The notes below the pieces were generated by a model. It saw only the letters and a program-made list of their open reading frames with translations. It did no database searches and was not told the DNA's origin. Positions 6,027 through 14,577 of a stretch of DNA of 19,435 nucleotides are shown piece after piece. Origin of the DNA: JADJOY01 sp016713535 [NCBI: Deltaproteobacteria bacterium] (GTDB lineage: Bacteria; JADJOY01); NCBI GenBank assembly GCA_016713535.1, contig JADJOY010000031.1, positions 1 to 19,435 on the forward strand, given 5' to 3'. How positions within the stretch are numbered: the stretch's first letter is position 1; each line of letters starts with the position of its first letter. The translations under genes were made by a program, and so were the position numbers.

Positions 6027-6917
6027 ATGCGCCTGCGCCGATCCGTGCTCTTCATGCCGGGCGACAGCCCGCGCAAGATCGAGAAAGCCGCCGCCCTCGA
6101 CGTCGACGTGGTGGTGATGGACCTCGAGGACGGCGTCGCCGCCGCGCGCAAGGAAGAGGCGCGGCGCAGCATCGTCGACGCCCTCAAGCACCTCGACTTC
6201 GGGCGCACCGAGCGCTGGGTGCGCATCAACGTGCCGACCGGCGACCTGTTCCGCGCCGACATCGAGCAGACCGCCGCCGGCCAGCCCGACGGCTACATGA
6301 TCCCCAAGGTGTCGTCGGCCGAGGACGTGCGGCGGGTCGAGCGCGTGCTCGAGGCGGTCGAGGCCGAGGTCGGGGCGGCACGTGGCGGCCGCGCCTCCCT
6401 GGCGCTCGTCGAGACCGCGCGCGGGGTGGTGAACGCGTTCGAGATCGCGCAGTCGAGCGAGCGGCTGGTGGCGCTGCTCTTCGGCGCCGAGGACTTCGCG
6501 GGCGACGTCGGCGCCGAGCGCACCGTGGAGGGCGCCGAAGTGGCGTACGCGCGCGGCGCGGTGGTGGTGGCGGCGAAGGCCGCCGGCATCGAGGCGATCG
6601 ACACCCTGTGCACCGACCTCAAGAGCACCGAGGTGCTGGCGCGTGACTCCGTCGCCGGCCGCCGCATGGGCTACGACGGCAAGATGTGCATCCACCCCAA
6701 GCACGTCGAGACCATCCACCGCGCGTTCGATCCCACCGCCGAGCAGATCGCCCACGCCGCCCGGCTGGTCGCCGCGTTCGAGGCCCACCAGGAGCGCGGC
6801 GCCGGCGTGTTCGACTTCGAGGGGAAGATGGTCGACATGCCGATGGTGCGCGCCGCCGAGAAGGTGCTGGCACGGGCGCGCGCCGCGAACCTGGTGACGC
6901 CGCCGTTCGAGGCGTGA
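6027..6917 (+). CDS. CitE-like CoA-ester lyase (HpcH/HpaI aldolase family)
   Basis: Intact 296-aa protein covering the whole CitE/Mcl family. Motifs: RSVLFMPGDSPRKIEKA (5-21), DLEDGVAAARKEEAR (32-46), RINVPTGD (66-73), PKVSSAEDV (93-101), LVETARGVVNAFEIA (127-141) with metal-ligand Glu129, FGAEDFAGDVGAER (152-165) with metal-ligand Asp156, and a C-terminal GYDGKMCIHPKHVE segment that shapes the CoA site. These enzymes cleave or form malyl-, beta-methylmalyl-, citramalyl- or 3-hydroxy-3-methylglutaryl-type CoA esters in the cytoplasm using Mg2+. Length and the lack of citrate-lyase partners exclude a CitDEF complex. Pairing with the upstream MaoC-like hydratase favours citramalyl-/methylmalyl-CoA or beta-hydroxyacyl-CoA lyase activity. 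GGAG lies 11 bases before the start. Confidence 0.88.
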   Translation: MRLRRSVLFMPGDSPRKIEKAAALDVDVVVMDLEDGVAAARKEEARRSIVDALKHLDFGRTERWVRINVPTGDLFRADIEQTAAGQPDGYMIPKVSSAEDVRRVERVLEAVEAEVGAARGGRASLALVETARGVVNAFEIAQSSERLVALLFGAEDFAGDVGAERTVEGAEVAYARGAVVVAAKAAGIEAIDTLCTDLKSTEVLARDSVAGRRMGYDGKMCIHPKHVETIHRAFDPTAEQIAHAARLVAAFEAHQERGAGVFDFEGKMVDMPMVRAAEKVLARARAANLVTPPFEA

Positions 6918-6940
6918 GCGCCAGCCGATCCGTTTCACCG

Positions 6941-6965
6941 TAGGGGCGGGGCCTGCCCCCGCCCG
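6941..6965. repeat. GC-rich intergenic hairpin after the CoA-ester lyase gene
   Basis: GGGCGGGG (6945-6952), loop CCTGC, CCCCGCCC (6958-6965), preceded by GTA. It resembles the hairpin at 5388-5410. It lies 24 bp beyond the lyase stop and could end the MaoC-CitE transcript, though no T-tract follows. Confidence 0.55.
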
Positions 6966-7021
6966 CCCCATCCCGGCGCGAGGCCCCGCGGCCGCGCTCG
7001 TTCCGATCGAGGACCTCTCGC

Positions 7022-8056
7022 ATGGACCCGTTGCTCGCGTTCCTCCAGAAGTGGCTGGCGCAGAAGATCCAGCGCTACGGCGTCGAGCGTGGTGCCATCT
7101 CGATCGAAGAGTCGATCGACCAGCTCCTCGCCGACCCCGCGAAGCAGGGCTGCACGGTGAAGCTCGGTGACGCCGAGAAGGCGCTCCTCGCCGCCCTCAA
7201 GGAAGTGAACCGCGCCAAGAAGCCGTTCCTGAACCTGTTCGGCCGGCAGGACCGCGGCATCGCCGTGCTCGGCCCCTCGGGAGCGGGGAAGACCGTGATC
7301 GCGGACCGGCTGCGCGACGCGACCTCGCTGCGCGTCGACCGCGTGGTGCGGTGGTCGCCGCGCGAGCGCCCGCGCTCGTCGATCCACCTCGAGAAGACCC
7401 GCACCGTGGCGCGCGGCAAGATCCTGCCCGTGCTCACCGTGCCCGGCACGCAGATCCAGAGCCGCGACGGCTGGGACCGCCTGGCGCAGACGTTCCTCGA
7501 CTCGCCGCCGCAGGTGGTGGTGGTGACGGTCGCGGGCGGCTTCCTCGCCACCGCCGACCGCGACCTCGAAGGCACCTTCCGCCGCCCCAACTCGAGCAAG
7601 GTGCTGGCCAACCTCGAGGAGTACCTGCGGGCGTGCCGCGCCGAGGAGGCGCGCCACGTCAACGAGTTCATGGACTTCGTGAAGGCGCGCCGCAAGGTGG
7701 CGCTCGGCCGCGAGAGCATCGGCGACGAGGACGTGCTGACCACCCGCATCCGCGCCTTCGTCACGGTGGTGAACAAGCGCGACCTGTGGGGCATCGATCC
7801 CAAGGGTCGCCTCGCCGAGACCTACCGCGATCCGTTCTCCGACTACGGCAAGGCGATCAACCGCATGCGCCGTACCTGGGGGCCGGGCGACGGCAGCACC
7901 CCGACGTGCTGCCGATGTTCACCTTCGGCGGCGGCTTCCACCCCCTACGCCGAGGCGCGCGGGCTGATGCTCACCGAAGCGCACGCGGCGGCCGACACGC
8001 TGCTCCTCAAGGCGCTGCTCCTGTATCGGTTCGCCGGGGCGAGCGCCGGCGCGTGA
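7022..8056 (+). CDS. P-loop GTPase-like protein of unknown function
   Basis: 344-aa soluble protein. Residues 1-70 form a helical N-terminal region. A Walker A/G1 motif GPSGAGKT is at 84-91, a VPGTQ turn at 140-144 where the G3 DxxG usually lies, and NKRDL at 251-255 fits the G4 guanine-specificity motif. This points to a small-GTPase-like domain, but I cannot place it in a named family. The C-terminal tail is helical. Near 7891-7945 two compensating indels (a missing G around 7895, an extra C in the run 7941-7945) scramble about 17 residues; restoring the frame gives QHPDVLPMFTFGGGFHP between GPGDG and YAEARG. GAGG nine bases upstream supports the start. No transmembrane segment is visible. 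Confidence 0.75.
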   Translation: MDPLLAFLQKWLAQKIQRYGVERGAISIEESIDQLLADPAKQGCTVKLGDAEKALLAALKEVNRAKKPFLNLFGRQDRGIAVLGPSGAGKTVIADRLRDATSLRVDRVVRWSPRERPRSSIHLEKTRTVARGKILPVLTVPGTQIQSRDGWDRLAQTFLDSPPQVVVVTVAGGFLATADRDLEGTFRRPNSSKVLANLEEYLRACRAEEARHVNEFMDFVKARRKVALGRESIGDEDVLTTRIRAFVTVVNKRDLWGIDPKGRLAETYRDPFSDYGKAINRMRRTWGPGDGSTPTCCRCSPSAAASTPYAEARGLMLTEAHAAADTLLLKALLLYRFAGASAGA

Positions 8057-8100
8057 GCCGCGGCGCGTGGCTGTGAGCGATCCGCGACGACCGAGGCGTT

Positions 8101-8128
8101 CGCGGGGGGCCGGAGCCCTCCGCGCTAC
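8101..8128. repeat. GTAGCGCGG-type hairpin, reverse orientation
   Basis: CGCGGGGGGC (8101-8110), loop CGGA, GCCCTCCGCG (8115-8124) with one G-T wobble, then CTAC. Its reverse complement begins GTAGCGCGGAGGGC, matching the element at 5388-5410. Because these elements are intergenic, it argues that the GNAT gene starts downstream of it. Confidence 0.6.
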
Positions 8129-8174
8129 GAAAACCTCCGGAGCGACGGGAGGGCCATCCGCTGTCGCCGGATCG

Positions 8175-9089
8175 GTGGCCCGGGTCCGCCTGCGGCGGGC
8201 GCGGCCGTCCGATCTGGCGGGGTGTGCCGCGGTCTTCGCCGAGTCGTCCGCCGACCTGGCGCGGCGTCAGGGGCAGATACCCGCGCCGCCCGACCCGCGC
8301 GTCATCGCGCTCAGGCTCGGCCACCTGCTCGGCACCGATCCTGCCGGTTTCCACGTAGCGGCGCGCGGCGCGCGCGTGGTGGCGTTCGCGAGCACGATCC
8401 TGCGCGAGCGCGTTCACTTCCTGTCGATGGCGTGGGCGCTGCCCGAGGTCCAGAGCGGCGGCCTCGGGCGCGAGCTGGTGGGGCGCGCCTTCGAGCAGCC
8501 GGCGGCACCCTCGGGCGCCGCGCGCTGCGTGTACGCGTCCCTCGACCCACGCGCGCAGCGGCTCTACCTCGACCTCGGCATGGTGCCGCGCACGCTGATC
8601 TACGTGCTCGGCGGCGCTCCCCACCCGTCGCCCGCGCCCGCCGAGCGGCTCGAGCTGGTGCCGCTCGGCGCGCCCGGCCACCCATCTCGCGAGGCGCTCG
8701 CCTGCGCCGCGGCCTTCGACCGCACGGTGCGTGGCTGCCGTCGCGACGCCGATCACCGCTTCGAGCTCTCCCAGCCCGGCGCTCGGCTCTTCGCGGCGCG
8801 CCATCGGGGTCGCCGGGTCGGCTACGTGTCGATGGACGGAGCCGGCAGCATCGGCCCGGGCGCGGTGACGAACGAGCGCTTCGCCGCGCCGCTCGCGTGG
8901 GCCGCCCTCGCGAAGGCGCGAGAGGCCGGGATCGAGCGCGTGCGGATGCGGATCCCGGGGCTCAACGGCGCCGCGCTGGGCGTGGCGTTCGCGGCCGGTC
9001 TCGGCGTGCAGCTCATCGGCGCCTGGATGTCCGACCGCCCGGTCGGGAGGCTCGAGGGCTACCTCGGCACGTTCGGCGATCTCTTCTGA
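8175..9089 (+). CDS. GNAT-family N-acetyltransferase (probable tandem GNAT folds)
   Basis: 304 aa from GTG 8175. An alternative GTG at 8067 adds 36 low-complexity residues encoded over an intergenic hairpin, so I reject it. The N-terminal half is a GNAT domain: VRLRRARPSDLAGCAAVFAE at the first strand and helix, VVAFASTILRERVHFLSMAWALPEVQSGGLGRELVGRAF with the acetyl-CoA pyrophosphate loop (SGGLGRE), then YASLDPRAQRLYLDLGM. The second half (RTVRGCRRDADHRF..., GRRVGYVSMDG, RVRMRIPGLNGAALGVAF) looks like a degenerate second GNAT repeat. The acceptor is unknown. No clear Shine-Dalgarno precedes either start. It follows the GTPase gene by about 120 bp. Confidence 0.8.
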   Translation: MARVRLRRARPSDLAGCAAVFAESSADLARRQGQIPAPPDPRVIALRLGHLLGTDPAGFHVAARGARVVAFASTILRERVHFLSMAWALPEVQSGGLGRELVGRAFEQPAAPSGAARCVYASLDPRAQRLYLDLGMVPRTLIYVLGGAPHPSPAPAERLELVPLGAPGHPSREALACAAAFDRTVRGCRRDADHRFELSQPGARLFAARHRGRRVGYVSMDGAGSIGPGAVTNERFAAPLAWAALAKAREAGIERVRMRIPGLNGAALGVAFAAGLGVQLIGAWMSDRPVGRLEGYLGTFGDLF

Positions 9090-9135
9090 AGCTCGGGCCG
9101 GGCCGCGCCGGCGCCGCGGCTTCGGTCGGCGCTTG

Positions 9136-9164
9136 TGACGTTCGAGGGATCCGAGGGCTACGCT
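9136..9164 (+). promoter_or_regulatory. Possible promoter of the propeller lipoprotein gene
   Basis: GTGACG (9136-9141; matches four bases of TTGACA) and TACGCT (9159-9164) with a 17-bp spacer, 26 bp upstream of the ATG at 9191. The Shine-Dalgarno GGAG (9181-9184) lies between. Weak consensus match; inferred. Confidence 0.35.
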
Positions 9165-9190
9165 GCGCCCGTCGGGGTGTGGAGACACGA

Positions 9191-10222
9191 ATGAAGCGAC
9201 GAACGTGGGCGGTGGTGGCAGGGCTCCTCGGGCTCGTGCTCGGGTGCGGCGGCGGCAGCGGCGGTGGCAACGACAGCGGCGGCATCGGCGACCCATCGGC
9301 GCGGGTCGCCGAGGTCGAATACGTCGACGGCAAGCCGGCGCTCTTCGTCCAGGACGGCAACGGCGCCAACCGCCAGCGCATCCACTTCACCGGCGCCACC
9401 GACTCCATCCCCGGCAACGGCGCCGACCTGGTCGTGGCGGACGACGAGATCCTGGCGCTCGGCCCGCTGCGCTGGAGCCCCGACGCGCGCCGCCTCGCGG
9501 TGGTCGTGACGCTCGCCTTCGAGCAGTCCGAGATCGTGGTGGTGAACGCCGACGGCTCGAACGCGACGGTGGCGAGCATCAACACCCAGCTCGTGCTGGG
9601 CCGTCCCGACTGGTCGCCGGACGGCACGCGCCTCGTCTACGGCATGAGCACGCTGCCGGTGGCCGGCGGCGTCGACGCGTTCCAGACCGAGCTCGCCACG
9701 TCCACCGTCACGCGCCTCACCGAGGGCGCCAACGTGGGTGGCCCCGGCGGCGAGCTGCGCTACGCGAGCGATGGCCAGTCGGTGCTGTGGTCGAAGGCGA
9801 GCGCGGGCGGCGACGATCCCCTCGCCGATCCCAAGAGCAGCGTGAAGCGGCTCGCCCTCGGCACCGGCGTCGTGACCGACGTCGCGACCTCGGTGCAGGG
9901 CGAGGTCCAGGGCCTGTTCCGCGACGGCACGCGGGCGCTGGTGGCGCGGAACGAGTCGCTCGACGCGGGCGGGCGCACGGTGCGGGCGCTGGTCTCGGTG
10001 CCGCTCGACGGGCGCGGCAGCGAGATCGAGCTCGCCAACGGCGTCCTCCAGTACGCGGTGGTGATGGAGGGCGACGCGCGCGCGCTGCCGGTGATCGACG
10101 TCTCCACCGATCCGAGCACGCCCAAGGTCGCGTACGTGACGCTGCCGGTGACCGGCGAGGCGGGTCAGCTCCTCGGCGCGCTCGGGAACCAGACCGTCGC
10201 GGCGGACGTGTATCGTCGCTGA
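9191..10222 (+). CDS. TolB-like beta-propeller lipoprotein
   Basis: 343-aa lipoprotein with signal peptide MKRRTWAVVAGLLGLVLG and lipobox Cys19, followed by a flexible Gly/Ser linker (GGGSGGGNDSGG). The mature part holds PD40/TolB-like propeller blades: LRWSPDARRLAVVV, PDWSPDGTRLVYGM and LRYASDGQSVLWSK are the recurrent W/YSPDG strands, with INTQLV, TRLTEG and VKRLAL between them. Likely a periplasm-facing, outer-membrane-anchored propeller for protein or ligand binding; no enzymatic motif is visible. GGAG six bases upstream supports the ATG. The frame is intact, unlike the genes that follow. It lies 20 bp before the TPR membrane protein gene, so the two are probably cotranscribed. Confidence 0.85.
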   Translation: MKRRTWAVVAGLLGLVLGCGGGSGGGNDSGGIGDPSARVAEVEYVDGKPALFVQDGNGANRQRIHFTGATDSIPGNGADLVVADDEILALGPLRWSPDARRLAVVVTLAFEQSEIVVVNADGSNATVASINTQLVLGRPDWSPDGTRLVYGMSTLPVAGGVDAFQTELATSTVTRLTEGANVGGPGGELRYASDGQSVLWSKASAGGDDPLADPKSSVKRLALGTGVVTDVATSVQGEVQGLFRDGTRALVARNESLDAGGRTVRALVSVPLDGRGSEIELANGVLQYAVVMEGDARALPVIDVSTDPSTPKVAYVTLPVTGEAGQLLGALGNQTVAADVYRR

Positions 10223-10242
10223 AGAAGCGGGGTCGCGGGGCG

Positions 10243-11799
10243 ATGACGAAGGGGCGCGCCGGCGGCGAGGACGACAGAGACGACGTCGTCGACGCCGAGT
10301 TCGTCGAGGTGGCGGTCGCGCCGGCGCCGCGCCATTCGACCGACGACCTGGTGCGCGATCGGCCGCCGCGCCCCTCCCGGCCGCCGTCTGCGCCGCGCCG
10401 CGGGCGGCGCTCCATCGGTGGCTACGGCGCCGTCGCGGTCGTCGCCACGGTGCTGACGGGCGCCGTGGTGGCCACGATCCACCACGCGCGCACCGCGGGG
10501 CGCGCCGCGGTCGAGCGCGGCCGCCTGCTCGCCTTCTACGAGTCCCTCATGCCGGAGGCGGGTCCGAGCGCGATCGCGCCCGACTTCGTGCCGCGCGGCC
10601 AGGTCGAGAGCGGCGGGCTGCGCTCGGTGAGCCTCCTCGACGCGGCGAGCGCGCGGGTGAAGGCCGAGCTCGGCGACGATCCTGCGCTCGAGTCGCACGC
10701 CCGGCTCGTGCTCGGTAGTGCCTATCGAGTGCTCGGCCTCGGCGATCCGGCGCGCCGCGAGCTCGGCCGCGCGCTCGAGCTGAGCCGCGCCCACGACGGC
10801 GCCGAGTCGCGCGCCTACGCACGCCGCGCCACCGCCCTCGCCGCGGCCGAGGCCGCGGGTGGCGACGTGCGGGTCGCCGAGCGCCTGCTGCGCGAGGCGC
10901 TCGCGATCCTCGAGAAGGGCAGCGTGAAGGACGAACGCGCTGGCTCGCGACCGCGGAGCTCGGCAGCACGCGCTACCGCCGCGGCGACCTCGACGGCGCC
11001 GACCACGAGCTGGCCGCGGCGCTCGAGGGCCTGCGCGCCCACGTCGACGTGAAGCACGCCGCGCTCGCGGTGATCCTCGCCAACCTCGGCGTGATCGCCG
11101 ACGTGCGCGGTGACCTCGGTGCCGCCGACCGATTTCCAGCACGGCCTCGACGTCCTCGCCGCCGGCCCCACGGGCGCGAATCCGAGGCCGCGTGGATGGC
11201 CACTCGTCTCGCGGCGCTGTGGCTCGTGAAGGGGCGGGACGCGGAGGCGCAGGCGCTGCTCGAGACGGCCATGGACACGTGGGGCCGCACGGTCGGCGGA
11301 GATCCCGAGCACGATCGTCACGCGCGCGCGGCTGGCGCAGGCGCTCGCGCGGCAGCACGACGCGGCGCGCGGCGAGCCGATCGCGCGCGAGGGACTGGCG
11401 CTCGCGATGCAAGCGCGCCCCGAGGGGCACGACGATCGCGCGCTGGCCCAGACCGCGCTCGGCGAGGTGCTGATCGAGCTCGGCCGCGCGAGCGAGGCGG
11501 AGGCGCTCTTGCGCACGGCGCTCGCGAGCCGCCGGCACGCGGCGCCCGACGGCAGCACGGCGGCGGCGGAGACCGCGGGGCTGCTGGTCGACTGCCTGAT
11601 CGCCGCGAACCGGGTCGACGAGGCCGAGCCGATCGCGGTCGAGGCGGTGCGTGAGGTCGAGACGCACCAGGGCGCCGCGAGCCCGCGCACCCGCCGCGCG
11701 ATCTCGCGTCTCGCCGAGCTCTACGAGCGCACCAACCGCCACGCCGCCGCCGCCGACCTGCTCGGCCGGCTCGACCCGAAGCCGCCCCGCGAGCCGTAG
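10243..11799 (+). CDS. Membrane-anchored TPR protein resembling the tail of Hanks-type kinases (frameshifted)
   Basis: About 518 aa reconstructed. An acidic then Pro/Arg-rich cytoplasmic segment (1-57) precedes one transmembrane helix (59-79, GGYGAVAVVATVLTGAVVATI). The stretch LLAFYESLMPEAGP...LRSVSLLDAASARVKAELGDDPALESHARLVLGSAYRVLGL matches the linker and first TPR of myxobacterial Ser/Thr kinases with C-terminal TPRs. At least five further TPR-like repeats run to the end (for example LAQTALGEVLIELGRASEAEALLRTAL). No kinase domain is present. Frame changes near 10938, 11130, 11182 and 11312 cancel out, so the gene is probably intact in the organism. A periplasmic protein-interaction platform is inferred. 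Confidence 0.75.
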
Positions 11800-11828
11800 C
11801 GCGCGGCGACGGATGCCATCGCGGCCGG

Positions 11829-11898
11829 CTGGAGGGCGGTCGCTTCGTCGACCGCCCCAGGACGATCCGCCTGGAGCGCGTCCGCTCCGTCGGACGCC
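11829..11898. repeat. Two CTTCGT-family hairpins between TPR and GH92 genes
   Basis: GGGCGGTCG (11834-11842), loop CTTCGT, CGACCGCCC (11849-11857), preceded by CTGGA, matches the composite at 1122-1150 with a compensatory pair (C to T on the left arm, G to A on the right). A second copy in the same orientation has GCGTCCG (11878-11884), loop CTCCGT, CGGACGC (11891-11897), again preceded by CTGGAG. Confidence 0.7.
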
Positions 11899-11904
11899 AG
11901 CGTT

Positions 11905-11922
11905 CCCCGTGCTATCACGGGG
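11905..11922. promoter_or_regulatory. 7-bp inverted repeat abutting the GH92 start codon
   Basis: CCCCGTG, loop CTAT, CACGGGG, ending 2 bp before ATG 11925. The right arm is the only G-rich stretch that could serve as Shine-Dalgarno, so the hairpin could occlude ribosome binding; it could equally be an operator. A TATCAC at 11913-11918 resembles a -10 box, which would imply an almost leaderless transcript. Confidence 0.35.
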
Positions 11923-11924
11923 CG

Positions 11925-14034
11925 ATGCCGCTTCGATCGCGTCTCTCGCGGGCCGCCGCGGCGCTGGTGTTCGCTTCGCTCGACGCGTGCGGCGGCGGCT
12001 CGGGCGGCGGCGGCGCCTCGTCGCCGCCGCTCGACGATCTCGCGCGCTACGTCGATCCGATGATCGGCACCCTGGGCTCGGGGAACGTGATCCCGGGGCC
12101 GAGCTTGCCGCACGGCTTCGTGAAGCTCTCGCCGGACACCAACGCCGGCACCGGTGACATCGACGCCTACGAGTACGCGAACGACAAGATCGAGGCCTTC
12201 AGTCACACCCACCTCGAAGGGCCGGGCGGCAGCTTCAACGGCTACAGCCAGCTCGGCGTGATGGCCGTGGTCGGGAACCCCGGCTTCACCGAGAGCGCCT
12301 ACGCGCAGCGCTTCTCGCACGCGAGCGAGGTGGCCGGAGCCCGGCTACTACGCCGTCCACCCTCGACGACTCGGGCGTGCGCGCCGAGCTCACCGCCACG
12401 GCACGCGTCGGCGTCCATCGCTACACGTTCCCGGCCACCGACCGCGCGCGGCTCTTGATCGACGTGAGCCACAACCGCGGCTTCGCGGTGGGCGGGTCGG
12501 GTGGAGGTGGTCGACGCGCGAACGGTGCGCGGCTTCGGGCTCTACCAGGCCAACCCGCTGGTCGCGGTGTTCACCGGCTCGGCGCCCGGCGACACGGGCT
12601 TGAGCCCGCTCTACTTCCACGCGGTGGTCGATACGCCGAGCCGCGCCGCGGGCACGTGGAGCGGCAAGAAGGGCCAGCCGGGCACGATGCGCGCCGAGGG
12701 CGCGGACATCGGCGCCTTCCTCGACTTCACCACCGGCGAGGGGCAGGCCATCGGGCTGCGCGTCGGCGTCTCCGCGATCGACGTCGAGCAGGCGCGCGCG
12801 AACCTGGAGCAGGGCGCCGGCGAGCTCGGCTTCGACGCGATCCGCGCCGATGCGCGCGCGGCCTGGAACGAGGTCCTGAACCGCGTCGCCGTCGCGGGCG
12901 GTGACGACGACCAGCGCGTCCAGCTCTACACCGCGCTCTACCACACGCTGCTCCAGCCCGTGGACTTCACCGAGGGCGGCCGCTACTGGAGCGGCGCCGA
13001 CGGCGTGGGGGCGGTGTACGAAGCGCGGCGCGGAGGCGCCTTCTACTCCGACGACTGGTGCCTGTGGGACACGTTCCGCACCACCCACCCGCTGCAGACG
13101 CTCGTCGAGCCCGAGCGCCGCGACGACGTGGTCCAGTCGTACGTGGACGCGTACGAGCAGTCGGGCTGGCTGCCCAAGTGCAGCTGGCGGGCGACCGGTG
13201 ACTCGCGAGTGATGATCGGCAACCACCAGGTCTGCATGGCGCTCGACGCGTGGCGCAAAGGCTTCCGCGGCTTCGACGCCGAGACCTTCTACGAGGCCGC
13301 GAAGAAGAGCGCCGACCTCGACGAGAACCCGGTGCCGGCGCTCGGCTGCGGCTACTTCGAGCGCGGCACGCCGCCGAGCTACGTGAAGAACGGCTTCGTG
13401 GGGCTCGAGTGCGACGTGACGCAGGCGGCGGCGATGACGCTCGAATACGCCTACGACGACTGGTGCCTGAGCGAGCTGGCGGGCGAGCTCGGTCACGGCG
13501 ACGACGCCGAGCGCTACGCGGCGCGCGCCCAGAACTACCGCAACCACTGGAGCGCGGCGAACCAGTCGGTGCAGGCGGGCTTCGGCTGGGGAGCGTGGCG
13601 CGAGCCCTTCGATCCCACAGCGACGTGGGGCTTCACCGAGGCCAACGCGTGGATCTACACGTGGTTCGTGCCTCACGACGTGCCCGGCTTGATGGAGGTG
13701 ATGGGCGGCGCCGCGCCGTTCGCCGCCAAGCTCGACACCTTCTGCGACGGCGGCCACTGCGACGCCTCGAACGGGCCGACTTCCACGCGCCCTACCTCTA
13801 CGCGTGGGCCGGCCAGCCAGCGAGCACCGCGCGCCGCGTGCGCGCTCCTCGACTCTTCGTTCTCGTCGCGGCCCGACGGTCTGCCGGCAACGACGACGCC
13901 GGAACCCTGAGCGCCTGGCTCGCTCGCCTTCTCGATCACTCGGCCTCTATCCGGTGACGCCAGGCGCGCCCGTCTACGTCCTCAGCACGCCGAGCTTCAG
14001 GCGCGCCGAGCTCAGTCTCGTGGCGCGGGCGTGA
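11925..14034 (+). CDS. GH92-family alpha-mannosidase-like lipoprotein (frameshifted)
   Basis: Reconstructed exported glycoside hydrolase family 92 protein of about 700 aa. The signal peptide leads to Cys22 and a Gly/Ser linker; the lipobox LDAC is atypical at -2. Family hallmarks in order: YVDPMIGTLGSGN...LPHGFVKLSPDT at the N-terminus, HTHLEGPGG, DDWCLWDTFRTTHPLQTL, YEQSGWLPK, MIGNHQV, GFTEANAWIYTWFVPHDV with the expected acid Glu, and PDGLP-GNDDAGTLSAW with the expected base Asp pair. Members are Ca2+-dependent exo-alpha-mannosidases acting on glycans; linkage specificity cannot be read here. Extra bases near 12333, 12360 and 12497 cancel; further shifts between 13775 and 13940 interrupt the last 80 residues. 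The family's usual end extends beyond 14034, so the true stop may lie further on. Confidence 0.82.
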
Positions 14035-14097
14035 GCAAAGCCGCGGAAATCCGAGCTCTACGCGACTGGCGCGGTTGGCCCCGTGCTTGCGAGACGG

Positions 14098-14577
14098 ATG
14101 GCCGAGCTCGCCATCCGGAAATCCGGGAAAGAGCACCCCTTGTACGCACGCACGACGCGCACGCGCACCGACGCAGACCAGCGCTGGCTCGCCGTGTGTC
14201 GCGCCGACGAGGTTCCGCTCGACGGCGGCGCGTGCCAGGTGGCCGAGCCGGCGCATCGCGATCTTCCGCTACGCCAGCCGCGAGCAGTGGTTCGCGACCG
14301 ACAACCGTTGCCCGCACCGCGGCTCGGAGGTCCTCGCGCAGGGACGCCTCGCCGACGTGAGCGGCGAGCCGAGCGTGGTCTGCCCCATGCACCAGAGCGC
14401 CTTCGCGCTCACGGACGGAAGCAGTGCGTGAGCGGCGGCGAGGTAGTATCCGCACCTATCCGGTCGCGGTCCGGAGACAGGATCGTGCGGATCGCCGCCG
14501 TCGATCTGGAGGTCGAGCCTGACCGTGCCTCGCCCGTGGCACGCTGCATTCCCGCTCCACTCGAGCGGTTCGCCTGA
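14098..14577 (+). CDS. NirD-like Rieske [2Fe-2S] protein (frameshifted)
   Basis: About 159 aa across two cancelling frame changes (near 14258 and 14425). RWLAVCRADEVPLDGGAC leads into FRYASREQWFATDNR-CPHRG (Cys codon at 14309) and, 24 codons later, CPMHQSAFALTDG (Cys codon at 14381). CxH...CxxH is the Rieske cluster-binding pair. The ending SGGEV, RTYPVAV, DRIVRIA matches the TYPV-R--DG strands of NirD-type Rieske ferredoxins. Such proteins carry electrons to oxygenases or reductases. There is no nitrite reductase large subunit in the window; the next gene is a polyprenyl synthetase, so a role feeding an oxygenase or desaturase in isoprenoid tailoring is possible but unproven. The start is uncertain (ATG 14098 lacks a good Shine-Dalgarno). 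Confidence 0.65.
   Translation: MAELAIRKSGKEHPLYARTTRTRTDADQRWLAVCRADEVPLDGGACQVAEPAHRDLPLRQPRAVVRDRQPLPAPRLGGPRAGTPRRRERRAERGLPHAPERLRAHGRKQCVSGGEVVSAPIRSRSGDRIVRIAAVDLEVEPDRASPVARCIPAPLERFA

Noticed and set aside
8067-8174. N-terminal extension of the GNAT protein from GTG 8067
   Set aside because: The segment covers an intergenic hairpin related to 5388-5410 and encodes low-complexity residues; the GNAT fold begins after 8175.
8222-11052. Long plus-strand frames overlapping the GNAT, propeller and TPR genes
   Set aside because: Arg/Pro/Ala-rich out-of-frame translations of genes with clear motifs in the other frame.
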